From assembly GCA_009787675.1 (NCBI GenBank), contig WQSU01000019.1:1-15939 (forward strand): 15,939 nucleotides of DNA, given 5' to 3'. Source of the stretch: Lentimicrobiaceae bacterium. Its GTDB lineage: Bacteria > Bacteroidota > Bacteroidia > Bacteroidales > WCHB1-69. The translations under genes and the position numbers were made by a program. The notes under the pieces were generated by a model, which did no database searches, was not told the origin of the DNA, and worked only from the letters and a program-made list of their open reading frames with translations. Shown one piece after another: positions 1-7,419 of this stretch (position 1 is its first letter; each line of letters begins with the position of its first letter).

Positions 1-479
1 GGGGAATTTGTGCTCGACACTACCGTTTTGGTAATTTGCGAAACATGGCGGTTGCAGTCGTTTCTAAACAAGGTGGGCGACTGGGGGGTAACCTCTCCCA
101 TTTTTGCAAAAGGCAACAACCCCGATTTCACCAACGCCTGAAAACCGTTGCAAATCCCAAGAATGAGCCCATTGCGGGATAACAGATCCTGTATGGAGGT
201 TTTAATCAGATTATTATTTAACACATTAGCAATAAACTTTCCGCTTCCATCGGGTTCATCACCGGAACTGAAGCCGCCACTGAGCGCCAAGATGTCCGCT
301 TTTTCAATCCACGCCGACAACTCCGTAATAGAGTCGTTGATTTCTGTTTCATTTAAGTTGCGAAAAACAAAAATGTGCGTGCTTGCACCAGCTTCTTCAA
401 AAGCGCGGGCAGTGTCGTAATCGCAGTTTGTTCCCGGAAAAACAGGGAGAATAACTAAGGGTTGGGTTATATTTTGCAT
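1..479 (-). CDS. FGAM synthase glutamine amidotransferase domain (PurQ-like), 3' end beyond window
   Basis: This gene encodes the glutaminase part of phosphoribosylformylglycinamidine synthase, which supplies ammonia from glutamine for the fourth step of de novo purine synthesis in the cytoplasm. I translated the minus strand by hand: 159 residues are visible before the left edge. Landmarks are the oxyanion region PGTNCDYD (about 15-22), a glycine-rich LSGGFSSGDEPDGSG (66-80) and the nucleophile elbow GICNGFQAL with Cys110. The later RHVSQI resembles the glutaminase domain of the large fused (clostridial/proteobacterial) PurL rather than ordinary small PurQ. Here the domain begins only about 8 residues after an ATG, and a good promoter lies just upstream, so it seems to be a separate gene. 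The frame stays open upstream of this ATG, but that stretch is AT-rich, has no PurL similarity and contains the promoter. The catalytic His and Glu lie outside the window. Confidence 0.88.
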   Translation of the reverse strand, partial: MQNITQPLVILPVFPGTNCDYDTARAFEEAGASTHIFVFRNLNETEINDSITELSAWIEKADILALSGGFSSGDEPDGSGKFIANVLNNNLIKTSIQDLLSRNGLILGICNGFQALVKSGLLPFAKMGEVTPQSPTLFRNDCNRHVSQITKTVVSSTNS

Positions 480-525
480 AGAAAGAATTTCATTTATAGT
501 TGTTTGTGTTTTATTAATGAGCGTG

Positions 526-557
526 CAAAAGTATTTTTTTTCGGTATAAAAAAACAA
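526..557 (-). promoter_or_regulatory. Bacteroidota-type promoter for the PurQ-like gene
   Basis: On the minus strand TACTTTTG (533-526) matches the -7 consensus TAnnTTTG exactly. A TTG (557-555), 21 bases upstream, fits the -33 element. The distance to the ATG at 479 implies a leader of roughly 40 bases. Confidence 0.6.
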
Positions 558-664
558 TTCGTGTTTAAAGTATGAAGATATTGCAATAATACACGTTTTA
601 CATACAAAAAATGTGTGTGTTTGCCAAAAATCCATAGATATGAAAATCCAAAATGAAACTTTTC

Positions 665-672
665 TATTTTTG
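665..672 (+). promoter_or_regulatory. -7 promoter element for the aminotransferase gene
   Basis: TATTTTTG matches TAnnTTTG exactly. No convincing -33 element is visible. The element overlaps an in-frame GTG at 672, so transcription would begin after that codon. This favours translation from the ATG at 696. Confidence 0.5.
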
Positions 673-695
673 TGCCCCAAATTAAAATTTTTGTT

Positions 696-2015
696 ATGAC
701 TGAAACACACACACCTATTCCAAAACAAGTGGTAGATACTATTGTTGCCGGTAGCGGCATCAGCGAAGTGGGAAGAGCTTCTATCAGAGAGATTAAGAAA
801 TTGATTAACGACATTGAAGAGGCGAGCGGTAAAAAATTCATTCGTATGGAAATGGGCATTCCCGGATTGCCCGCCTGCAAAATTGGCGTAAACGCCCAAA
901 TTGAGGCGCTTCAACGTGGTTGCGCCGCCATCTATCCTGATATTGAAGGTACGCCCGATTTGAAAAGAGAGATGTCGCGCTATGTGAAAAACTTCTTGGA
1001 TCTGGATGTTTCTCCCGAAGGCTGTATCCCCACCGTAGGCTCCATGATGGGTGGTATGGCAGGGTTTATGACTTTCGTTAGAACACACAAGGAAAGGGAT
1101 ACCACGCTGTTTATTGACCCCGGTTTCCCCGTGCAAAAACAGCAACACCGCGTGCTGGGACTGAAATACGAAACGTTTGATGTATATAACTTCCGTGGCG
1201 ACAAGCTGCGCAATAAATTGGTGAGCTATCTGGAAAAGGGAAATATTCACTCTATCATTTACTCCAATCCCAACAATCCGTCGTGGATCTGTTTCACAGA
1301 AAAAGAGTTACAGGTTATTGGAGAGTTGGCTACGCAATATGACGTGTGCGTTTTTGAAGATTTAGCCTATTTTGGGATGGATTTTCGCAGGGACATTTCG
1401 CGTCCGGGCGTGCCTCCGTTCCAACCCACCGTTGGAAAATACACTGAAAACTACGCCCTGTTGATTTCCAGTTCTAAATCATTTAGTTATGCGGGAGAAA
1501 GAATTGGGTTGCTGGTACTTTCCGACCATTTGTACAACAAAGAGTTTCCGTATTTGATTCCCTACTTTGGCACTCCTAAATTGGGTCGCGCCATTATTTA
1601 CGGCACGGTATATGCCATCAGTTCCGGCACGTCGCACTCCGCGCAATACGGTTTGGCTGCCATCTTAAAAGCTTGCAACGATGGTACATACAATTTTTTA
1701 GAGGATGTTAAAATTTATGCCGAAAAAGCCCAAATCATGAAACGGATGTTTTTAGAAAACGGCTTTAAAATAGTTTATGACAAAGATGAAGAGCTTCCGC
1801 TTGCCGATGGTTTTTATTTTACGGTAAGTTATCCGGGGCTCAGCGGTGAGGCATTGTTGAAAGAGTTTCTTTACTACGGCATTAGCGCCATTTCGCTTGC
1901 CATCACAGGTAGCGAGCGCACTGAGGGACTCCGCGCTTGTGTGTCGCTCATCAAGATGGAGCAAATGCCGGTATTGGAAGAAAGGCTGAAGCGCTTTAGG
2001 GAGAATCATTTATAA
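696..2015 (+). CDS. PLP-dependent aminotransferase, class I/II (fold type I)
   Basis: The product is a 439-residue cytoplasmic enzyme of the aspartate aminotransferase superfamily, which moves amino groups between amino and keto acids using pyridoxal phosphate. The substrate cannot be told from the sequence. Visible signatures are NPNNP (191-195) contacting the cofactor, an Asp222-x-x-Tyr225 pair, the Schiff-base lysine K261 in SSSKSFSYAGER, and a carboxylate-binding arginine at R413 (GLRACVS). Length is normal for the family. I chose ATG 696 over the longer GTG frame at 672 because the -7 element covers 672. The gene stands alone: divergent from the PurQ-like gene, with an accessory block downstream. 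G+C is higher than in the following genes. Confidence 0.9.
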   Translation: MTETHTPIPKQVVDTIVAGSGISEVGRASIREIKKLINDIEEASGKKFIRMEMGIPGLPACKIGVNAQIEALQRGCAAIYPDIEGTPDLKREMSRYVKNFLDLDVSPEGCIPTVGSMMGGMAGFMTFVRTHKERDTTLFIDPGFPVQKQQHRVLGLKYETFDVYNFRGDKLRNKLVSYLEKGNIHSIIYSNPNNPSWICFTEKELQVIGELATQYDVCVFEDLAYFGMDFRRDISRPGVPPFQPTVGKYTENYALLISSSKSFSYAGERIGLLVLSDHLYNKEFPYLIPYFGTPKLGRAIIYGTVYAISSGTSHSAQYGLAAILKACNDGTYNFLEDVKIYAEKAQIMKRMFLENGFKIVYDKDEELPLADGFYFTVSYPGLSGEALLKEFLYYGISAISLAITGSERTEGLRACVSLIKMEQMPVLEERLKRFRENHL

Positions 2016-2080
2016 TATTGATATTCTTTTATTTAGAAAAAAATAGTTAAACACTAAAAATTGAACAGCAAAAAACTCAC

Positions 2081-2320
2081 ATGGATACTTCACTTCAATT
2101 AAGTAAGGAGACAACGGATAAAATCAGTTTTATCAGTTTTATTGTTCCAAGATTTGCTGAGTCGTACAAAATGAATTATCAAGAGGCTTATTTTTATTTA
2201 AAAAAATATGGAGGCTTAGATTATTTAAACGAGTATTGGTGGGCATTACATACAGACAACGACATTTGGGCTGTGCACGATATTTATGAAGTTTGTTATC
2301 AAAATGGAGGAATGAAGTAA
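2081..2320 (+). CDS. DUF3791 domain protein
   Basis: This 79-residue protein matches the DUF3791 family by eye. It has an N-terminal amphipathic segment (KISFISFIVPRFAESYKM), a central YFYLKKYGGLDYLNEYWWALHT and a closing AVHDIYEV. The motif of a kinked helix followed by L-H-T and an acidic end is the family hallmark. Family members are small cytoplasmic proteins of unknown function, usually found in accessory DNA beside DUF3990 genes and another short protein, and suspected to be part of toxin-antitoxin-like units. Its TAA overlaps the ATG of the next, broken, frame (TAATG), the arrangement expected for a translationally coupled partner. AT-rich composition agrees with acquired DNA. Confidence 0.75.
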   Translation: MDTSLQLSKETTDKISFISFIVPRFAESYKMNYQEAYFYLKKYGGLDYLNEYWWALHTDNDIWAVHDIYEVCYQNGGMK

Positions 2321-2517
2321 TGAAAGTTTACCTTAAAATGTTCAATCAATGGAAGTCGTAAGCACAAAAAAACATAGATGAAGTTCAAGCAGCGGATATT
2401 TTTTATACTTCAAATACTTTTCTTAATATCTCCAATAAAAACACTGAATTACACACAAAACCGTGGCAAGAATTTTACGAAATATTGAAAATAGAATTGA
2501 AGATGAAGGGTATGTAA
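2320..2517 (+). pseudogene. Broken small gene coupled to DUF3791, in-frame stop
   Basis: Reading on from the overlapping ATG at 2320 gives 13 codons, a TAA at 2359-2361, and then 51 open codons to a TAA at 2515. The part after the stop reads protein-like: FYTSNTFLNISNKNTELH followed by PWQEFYEILKIEL. To my memory this resembles the short proteins (pattern F-Y-x-S-x-T, then T-x-L, then Y-E-x-x-x-x-E-L) that accompany DUF3791 genes. The piece before the stop starts MKVY, as many DUF3990 proteins do, so this may be a join of two decayed partners. The stop could instead separate a short leader peptide from a real small gene. From 2518 to 2628 I see nothing convincing. Confidence 0.35.
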
Positions 2518-2628
2518 ATGTTATTGGCAAGCAACAGACAACAATGTCGAAATGGTGTTATTGCCACGATAGCAGCAATAAAAATGGTTATCAAAGCGTT
2601 ATTTCAAAACCCATTTATATAATTAAGT

Positions 2629-4131
2629 ATGAAAGCATTACTTGATACAAATATTATCATTCACAGAGAAGCCTCAAAGATTATAAACCAGGATATTGGT
2701 ATTTTATATCGTTGGCTGGAACGAGCAAAATACACAAAATGCGTTCACTCCCTTTCTATCGCTGAGATTGAAAAGTATCAAAATCAGCAAACCGTAGAAA
2801 CTTTTCAAATAAAGTTAGACAGTTACGAGCGAATAGAAATCCCGTCTCCTTTACAAACAGAAGTCAAATCCGTTTCAGACGAAATAGATGTTAATGAAAA
2901 TGATAAAAACGACACGTTACTTTTGAATGAAGTCTTTGTCGGTCGTGTCGATATTCTCGTTACAGAAGACAAAAAAATTCATAAAAAGGCTGTAGCGTTG
3001 GGAATTGAGGAGAAAGTATTCACAATAGACTCTTTTCTTGAAAAAACATTTGCAGAACACCCCGAATTGGTAAATTATAAAGTCCTAAATGTTCAAAAAC
3101 TAAAATTTGGGAGAATCAATCTTGCTGATGGTTTTTTTGATAGTTTAAAAGAGGATTATGCCGGTTTTGACAAATGGTTTATTAAGAAATTTGATGATGA
3201 AGCGTACATAACTATAAACGCAAATAACGGTTTGCTTTTATCTTTTTTATATTTAAAAGTCGAGGAAAAAGGAGAAAACTATACAGATATTACACCCACT
3301 TTTGCACTAAAAAAACGATTGAAAATAGGAACGTTTAAAGTTATCAATAATGGTTTTCGTTTAGGAGAACGATTTATGAAAATCATTTTTGACAATGCAC
3401 TCAAAAATAAAGTAGATGAAATTTATGTTACCATCTTTGACAAACGAGACGAACAAAAAAGATTGATTGACATGCTCGAACAATGGGGATTTGTATTGTG
3501 GGGTAAGAAAAATGAGGAATTAGTTTATGTTAGAGATTTTAGTAGAAAAACGGATAAAACCAATCTAAAACAATGCTATCCCTTTATTCCTCGTGATACG
3601 AATTGTTATATCGTACCAATATACCCTGACTATCATACGGAATTGTTGCCCGATTCAATTCTTAATACAGAATCGCCCGTCGAATTTATAGAAGATTTTC
3701 CGCACAGAAACGGTATAAACAAAGTTTATGTTTCGCGAGCGTTAGAGCCACACCCTCAAAAAGGCGACATTCTTGTTTTTTATAGAACGGGAGGTTATTA
3801 TAAAAGTGTAGTTTCTACGATTGGAATTGTTCAAGAAATCAAATATGATTTTAGGAATGAAGATGATTTTGTTTTGTATTGCAGAAAAAGCAGTGTGTTT
3901 CCAGAAAATCAACTCCGTGAGATGTGGCAATACTCTCCTGTTAAACCATTTGCAGTTAGATTTTTATATATTTATTCTTTCCCACATAGAATAAATATGA
4001 AAGAATTGATTGATTTTCAAGTACTAAACGGAATAAATGATGCTCCGAGAGGATTTAAACAAATTACAAAAGAACAATTTAATATAATATTAAAAGAAAC
4101 AAAAAGCGATGAGAGTTTTATTGTCGATTAA
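2629..4131 (+). CDS. PIN nuclease - GNAT acetyltransferase - PUA/EVE-like fusion protein
   Basis: This 500-residue cytoplasmic protein has no signal peptide or membrane segment. Residues 1-135 are a PIN-type ribonuclease domain with its metal-binding acids in place: D6 (LLDTN), E46 (SIAEIEK), D95 (KNDT) and D114 (VTEDKKI). Residues about 150-305 read as a GNAT acetyltransferase, with the acetyl-CoA loop in GFRLGERF (242-249), the following helix and strand, and a late LEQWGF (283-288). Residues about 325-490 resemble PUA/EVE/ASCH-fold modules: NGINKVYVSR (361-370), KGDILVFYRTGG (378-389) and STIGIVQEI. The gene overlaps the ASCH gene downstream by 23 bases, so the two are translationally coupled. 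PIN and PUA-like folds usually act on RNA, and GNATs can acetylate RNA, aminoacyl-tRNA or protein. The real target is unknown. AT-rich; accessory. Confidence 0.78.
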   Translation: MKALLDTNIIIHREASKIINQDIGILYRWLERAKYTKCVHSLSIAEIEKYQNQQTVETFQIKLDSYERIEIPSPLQTEVKSVSDEIDVNENDKNDTLLLNEVFVGRVDILVTEDKKIHKKAVALGIEEKVFTIDSFLEKTFAEHPELVNYKVLNVQKLKFGRINLADGFFDSLKEDYAGFDKWFIKKFDDEAYITINANNGLLLSFLYLKVEEKGENYTDITPTFALKKRLKIGTFKVINNGFRLGERFMKIIFDNALKNKVDEIYVTIFDKRDEQKRLIDMLEQWGFVLWGKKNEELVYVRDFSRKTDKTNLKQCYPFIPRDTNCYIVPIYPDYHTELLPDSILNTESPVEFIEDFPHRNGINKVYVSRALEPHPQKGDILVFYRTGGYYKSVVSTIGIVQEIKYDFRNEDDFVLYCRKSSVFPENQLREMWQYSPVKPFAVRFLYIYSFPHRINMKELIDFQVLNGINDAPRGFKQITKEQFNIILKETKSDESFIVD

Positions 4132-4477
4132 GCCGGAATTTGCAAATAAAATATTTGATGGAACAAAAAAATATGAATTTCGTAAAAGTATTTTTAAACG
4201 AGATGGCATAAAAACAGTTGTCGTTTATGCGTCTTCACCTGTACAACAAGTAATTGGAGAGTTTGAAATAGAAAATATTTTACATAAAGAAGTTGAATTA
4301 TTATGGCAATTAACTCAACAATTTGCAGGTATTAACAAAGATTTCTACGATGATTATTTTGCTGACAAAGAAATGGCATTTGCAATTCAGGTTGGTAAAA
4401 TATGCAAATTTCAAAATCCTAAACTATTGACGGATTATGATATTGCCTACGCACCACAATCATTTGCTTACTTGTAA
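4109..4477 (+). CDS. ASCH domain protein, partner of the PIN-GNAT-PUA fusion
   Basis: This 122-residue protein is essentially a single ASCH (PUA-like) domain. It opens with LLSIKPEFANKIFDGTKKY and the family core G-x-K-x-x-E-x-R at GTKKYEFR (18-25). A strand VVVYASSPVQQVIGEFEIE follows, and it ends with an acidic/aromatic segment. ASCH proteins are RNA-binding or RNA-related. E. coli YqfB, in this superfamily, hydrolyses N4-acetylcytidine, but its Lys/Thr pair is not obviously conserved here (the +3 position is Glu23). The start at 4109 lies inside the last codons of the upstream fusion gene, in another frame, so the two are made together. No separate promoter is seen. A role as regulator, antitoxin or eraser for the acetyltransferase partner is inference. 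Confidence 0.82.
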   Translation: MRVLLSIKPEFANKIFDGTKKYEFRKSIFKRDGIKTVVVYASSPVQQVIGEFEIENILHKEVELLWQLTQQFAGINKDFYDDYFADKEMAFAIQVGKICKFQNPKLLTDYDIAYAPQSFAYL

Positions 4478-4527
4478 TTGTTCAAAAAGAATAAACACAG
4501 AATGACAGACAATTTGCCATCACAATA

Positions 4528-5292
4528 TTAAGCATTTTTCTTCCTCACATTACCCACATCATTCACTTCATAACTTTCATCCAAATCAAAAAGGTCGAAA
4601 ACCAGATTTTGCTTGCAAATATTTCGTGTATCACCCATATAGGTAAGACGTCCGTTTTTGAGCAGCAGACTCTTAGGGATTGCCTGCATTGCCAACGAGA
4701 GGTCATGAATGACCATTAACACAGTGGTTTGCTTGGTGCGGTTCAGCTCCGACAAGATTTCCAATATTTCAAACTGGTGTGGAATATCCAAGTTTGCCAG
4801 CGGCTCGTCGAGCAGCATGAGTGGTGCTTGCTGGGCGATGGCGCGGGCGATGAGTGTGCGCTGAAACTCGCCGCCGCTTAATTGAGAGGTCATTCTCGCT
4901 TTTAATGAAAGCAGGTTGGTTTTTTTAAGCGCATCCACCACAATAGCTTCATCATCAGGATTATAATAATTCCATCGCGTTTGGTACGGATGTCTTCCAA
5001 ACATGACCATATCAAATACTGAAAAATGATACACCGGCTCACTGCGTTGCGGCACTACGGAAATTTGTTTTGCCAAATCTTTAACAGGGTAATCTTCAAT
5101 GTTTTTGTTGAGAATTTGAAGATTGCCCTCTTGTTTTTTCAATGCGCCGGAAATAAGATTCAGCAAGGTGGTTTTTCCCGAACCGTTGGGTCCGATAATA
5201 GCGCAATAGTCTCCTTTTTCCAATTCAAAAGAAACCTTGTCTAACACTAAGTCATTTTGATAGCGATATGAAACATGGGAGACTGACAGCAT
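4528..5292 (-). CDS. ABC transporter ATP-binding protein, FecCD/BtuCD type
   Basis: This 254-residue ATPase energises import of an iron chelate, haem or cobalamin through a FecCD/BtuC-type permease at the inner membrane. All motifs are intact: Walker A GPNGSGKT (34-41), Q-loop Q82, signature LSGGE (138-142), Walker B LMLLDEP (158-164) and switch His196. The segment FSVFDMVMFGRHPYQTRW after the Q-loop is the part typical of siderophore/haem/B12 ATPases (FecE, HmuV, BtuD). No permease or binding protein is in this window. The plus-strand ASCH gene converges on its end and a tRNA lies upstream on the same strand, so it is an orphan here or uses a permease elsewhere. Substrate unknown. G+C is closer to the core genes than to the neighbouring blocks. 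Confidence 0.9.
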   Translation of the reverse strand: MLSVSHVSYRYQNDLVLDKVSFELEKGDYCAIIGPNGSGKTTLLNLISGALKKQEGNLQILNKNIEDYPVKDLAKQISVVPQRSEPVYHFSVFDMVMFGRHPYQTRWNYYNPDDEAIVVDALKKTNLLSLKARMTSQLSGGEFQRTLIARAIAQQAPLMLLDEPLANLDIPHQFEILEILSELNRTKQTTVLMVIHDLSLAMQAIPKSLLLKNGRLTYMGDTRNICKQNLVFDLFDLDESYEVNDVGNVRKKNA

Positions 5293-5302
5293 CTTGTCTT
5301 AA

Positions 5303-5310
5303 CAAATTTA
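5303..5310 (-). promoter_or_regulatory. Possible -7 element for the ABC ATPase gene
   Basis: On the minus strand TAAATTTG fits TAnnTTTG exactly and ends 10 bases before the ATG, which would give a very short leader. Read-through from the tRNA promoter upstream is the alternative. Confidence 0.35.
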
Positions 5311-5341
5311 ACGATGGGGAGACAGGCTTTCGCCATTTTTG

Positions 5342-5412
5342 TTGCCCCACTAGGATTCGAACCCAGACATACAGAACCAGAATCTGCTGTGCTACCGTTA
5401 CACAATAGGGCA
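5342..5412 (-). tRNA. tRNA-Gln (anticodon CTG)
   Basis: I folded the minus strand by hand. The acceptor TGCCCTA pairs with TGGGGCA (one G-T pair). The D stem GTGT/GCAC encloses AACGGTA. The anticodon stem GCAGA/TCTGT holds the loop TTCTGGT, giving anticodon CTG. A four-base variable region is followed by T stem CTGGG/CCTAG around TTCGAAT, and the discriminator is A. CCA is not encoded. It reads CAG codons; a TTG-anticodon partner would be expected elsewhere. It lies about 50 bases upstream of the ABC ATPase on the same strand. Confidence 0.95.
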
Positions 5413-5427
5413 GGTAAATAATGGCGG

Positions 5428-5435
5428 CAAAAATA
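5428..5435 (-). promoter_or_regulatory. -7 promoter element for tRNA-Gln
   Basis: On the minus strand TATTTTTG matches TAnnTTTG exactly and is followed by CCGCC, 15 bases before the mature tRNA 5' end. No clear -33 element is seen. Confidence 0.5.
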
Positions 5436-5513
5436 GAAAAAAGTGTTTTTCTAAAGAATTTAAAATTTTATGTTTCTTTGCGCATTCTTCAAAATTGTTC
5501 ATAAAAATTTTGT

Positions 5514-7397
5514 ATGAGAGCCATTGATAAAATATTAGCAAATCTGGAAAAGTCTATTAAGAGCAACGTTTATTCTCCTGTTGAAACAGGAGAGTTAGAG
5601 TTAAAAGATTTGTCAGGAGGAGAGGATTGGCAAGAGTTGTATAAAACAATTTGCGCCTTCCTGAATACGAAAGGTGGTATTATTATTATTGGAATAAAAG
5701 AAGATACAAAAAACAAATGTTTTAAGTTTACAGGTTTTTCTCTTACACAAAGTATTGAAGATAAAATTAAAAATTTTTCAAATTTATTTACCGATAAATC
5801 AGGCGCCTCCGTAGATTTATCTGATTTTATCAGCAATAAATTAGTAGAAATCAAACCATTTCTTGACGGAAATGTGTGTTTGGTTTTTGTTGAGAACCTG
5901 CCTGAGGATAAAAAATTTGTTTACTATAAAAGTTCTGCCTATGAACGTCAATTATCAGGAGACCATAGAATAAATGATGAAAAAATTCAAAAACAGGACG
6001 AATTAATAGATGAGTTGCGTAGTGCCGTTGAATTGAATTTGGTTCCGGAAACTACCTTAGATGATTTGGATGTTGATCAGTTAAACGATTTTATCATAAG
6101 ACTTAATGCTGATAAAAAATTAGAAACATTAAAGTCTGATATCCCTTCTGCTCTCTCTTTTTTAAACAGAAAAAAATTTATTCGTAATAATACCCCAACT
6201 TTATTGGGAATGTTAGTTTGCGGGAAAAACATATTTGATCACTTAGGTGGAAAATGCGAATTGGATGCCTATTTTGAAATGCTTGAAAAAGTAAAAAGTC
6301 TTGCAGATGATCAAAAATTGTACAAAGATAACATCATCCCTTTGATGGAAAGCGCCTGGACTTTTGCTTTTAGTAAAATTAACGTGGGCGTTAGCGTGCA
6401 ATATGGAGGCTCTGCCATCTATGATTATCCTGAAGAGGTGATTCGTGAAACCATTAATAATGCCTTGGCACATAGAGATTATACTATAAATAGATGTGCT
6501 TTTTTGAGAATTAAAAACAATGAATTTATAGAAATCAGAAATCCGGGACGATTCAGACAGGAACAAATTTTAAAAGACGAAGGCACTCTCAAGTTACGAA
6601 GAATTATACCCATCCCTAAGGCTCAAAATGCAAATCTTGCAGATGTCTTAAAAGTTTATAAACGGTGGGAAGGCAGAGGCATAGGTATGGCAACACTTAC
6701 AAATTTTGCGCTTAACAATCAAATTGATATCCCCTACTATAGAATTTATAGTAAGGATGAAATAGGCTTATTTATCCCTAAAGGAAAAGTATTGGACGGG
6801 AAAACTGCCAATTGGCTGAAAATTTTTGATAAATATATTAAAAAAAAGACCAATGGTATTGATTTAACCGAAGCTCAACAAACAGTACTTGCTTATATCT
6901 ATAAATCAGAAAAATTAAATGCTGTTGAGAAATATACGGTCAATCTTTCGCCTGACAACAACCATTTTGATGTGATTAATGATCTGTGCTCGTGGAATTT
7001 AATAAAGCTTTTGCCTCAAAGCACTCCTGAAATACAATTATTTGGAGTGGATTCTATACTAAAAAAAGAAGATTTTACAGCAGAATTAAGAATGATTTTT
7101 GGTGGAGAATATGATACTTTGTCTTTAACTTTAAAAAAAATTTTACAAGCCATTTATTTGCATAGTGAATACAGTATGGTTACAGAAATAAGCGCTAATT
7201 TAATAGGAAATTTTTTGTATGTTCAATCTCAAACATCCCCACAAATTGATCTGAAAGAATTTGGTAACTTTAAGAGAAAAGTACGTACTGAAATCAATAA
7301 GTTGGAACGTAAGGCTTTTATTGTCAGAAAAAGTGAAGGAAGACCCAATTATGCGATTAACAAAAATTACCAGCGCACGCCTTCCCTGTTTGATTGA
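5514..7397 (+). CDS. AlbA_2 (Schlafen-like) / HATPase_c_4 putative regulator
   Basis: This 627-residue cytoplasmic protein has three parts. Residues about 20-150 form an AlbA_2 (Schlafen-type, PF04326) domain, with the acidic/lysine element ELELKDLSG (27-35) and the hydrophobic ICAFLNTKGGIIIIGI (46-61). Residues about 300-420 form a GHKL-type ATP-binding module of the HATPase_c_4 kind: N-box EVIRETINNALAHRDY (308-323), IEIRNPGRF (339-347) and a glycine loop RWEGRGIGM (384-392). The remaining 200 residues are less clear and probably hold winged-helix DNA-binding or dimer segments. Proteins with this architecture are annotated as transcriptional regulators or helicase-related proteins and are frequent in mobile and defence-associated DNA. 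Their biochemical activity is unsettled. The flavodoxin starts 22 bases later on the same strand. AT-rich, unlike the core genes. Confidence 0.85.
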   Translation: MRAIDKILANLEKSIKSNVYSPVETGELELKDLSGGEDWQELYKTICAFLNTKGGIIIIGIKEDTKNKCFKFTGFSLTQSIEDKIKNFSNLFTDKSGASVDLSDFISNKLVEIKPFLDGNVCLVFVENLPEDKKFVYYKSSAYERQLSGDHRINDEKIQKQDELIDELRSAVELNLVPETTLDDLDVDQLNDFIIRLNADKKLETLKSDIPSALSFLNRKKFIRNNTPTLLGMLVCGKNIFDHLGGKCELDAYFEMLEKVKSLADDQKLYKDNIIPLMESAWTFAFSKINVGVSVQYGGSAIYDYPEEVIRETINNALAHRDYTINRCAFLRIKNNEFIEIRNPGRFRQEQILKDEGTLKLRRIIPIPKAQNANLADVLKVYKRWEGRGIGMATLTNFALNNQIDIPYYRIYSKDEIGLFIPKGKVLDGKTANWLKIFDKYIKKKTNGIDLTEAQQTVLAYIYKSEKLNAVEKYTVNLSPDNNHFDVINDLCSWNLIKLLPQSTPEIQLFGVDSILKKEDFTAELRMIFGGEYDTLSLTLKKILQAIYLHSEYSMVTEISANLIGNFLYVQSQTSPQIDLKEFGNFKRKVRTEINKLERKAFIVRKSEGRPNYAINKNYQRTPSLFD

Positions 7398-7419
7398 AAT
7401 GAATGATCAAAATTATAGT

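Noticed and set aside
148..420. Plus-strand open frame of 90 codons
   Set aside because: It is antisense to the PurQ-like glutaminase, whose catalytic motifs are unmistakable.
672..695. GTG at 672 as start of the aminotransferase
   Set aside because: The -7 element 665-672 covers this codon, so the transcript would start after it; ATG 696 fits better.
494..880. Minus-strand open frame of 128 codons
   Set aside because: It overlaps the conserved N-terminus of the aminotransferase and shows no family pattern.
2463..2645. Plus-strand open frame of 60 codons
   Set aside because: It starts at GTG inside the decayed frame, overlaps the PIN gene start and has low-complexity composition without a recognisable motif.
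5342..5412. tRNA-Gln 3' end as an attachment site with a duplicate elsewhere
   Set aside because: I found no second copy of the tRNA 3' segment in this window, so no att pair can be claimed.
7261..7419. Long N-terminal extension of the flavodoxin frame
   Set aside because: It lies inside the end of the AlbA_2 gene in another frame, and flavodoxins begin at the MKTIIIY strand.
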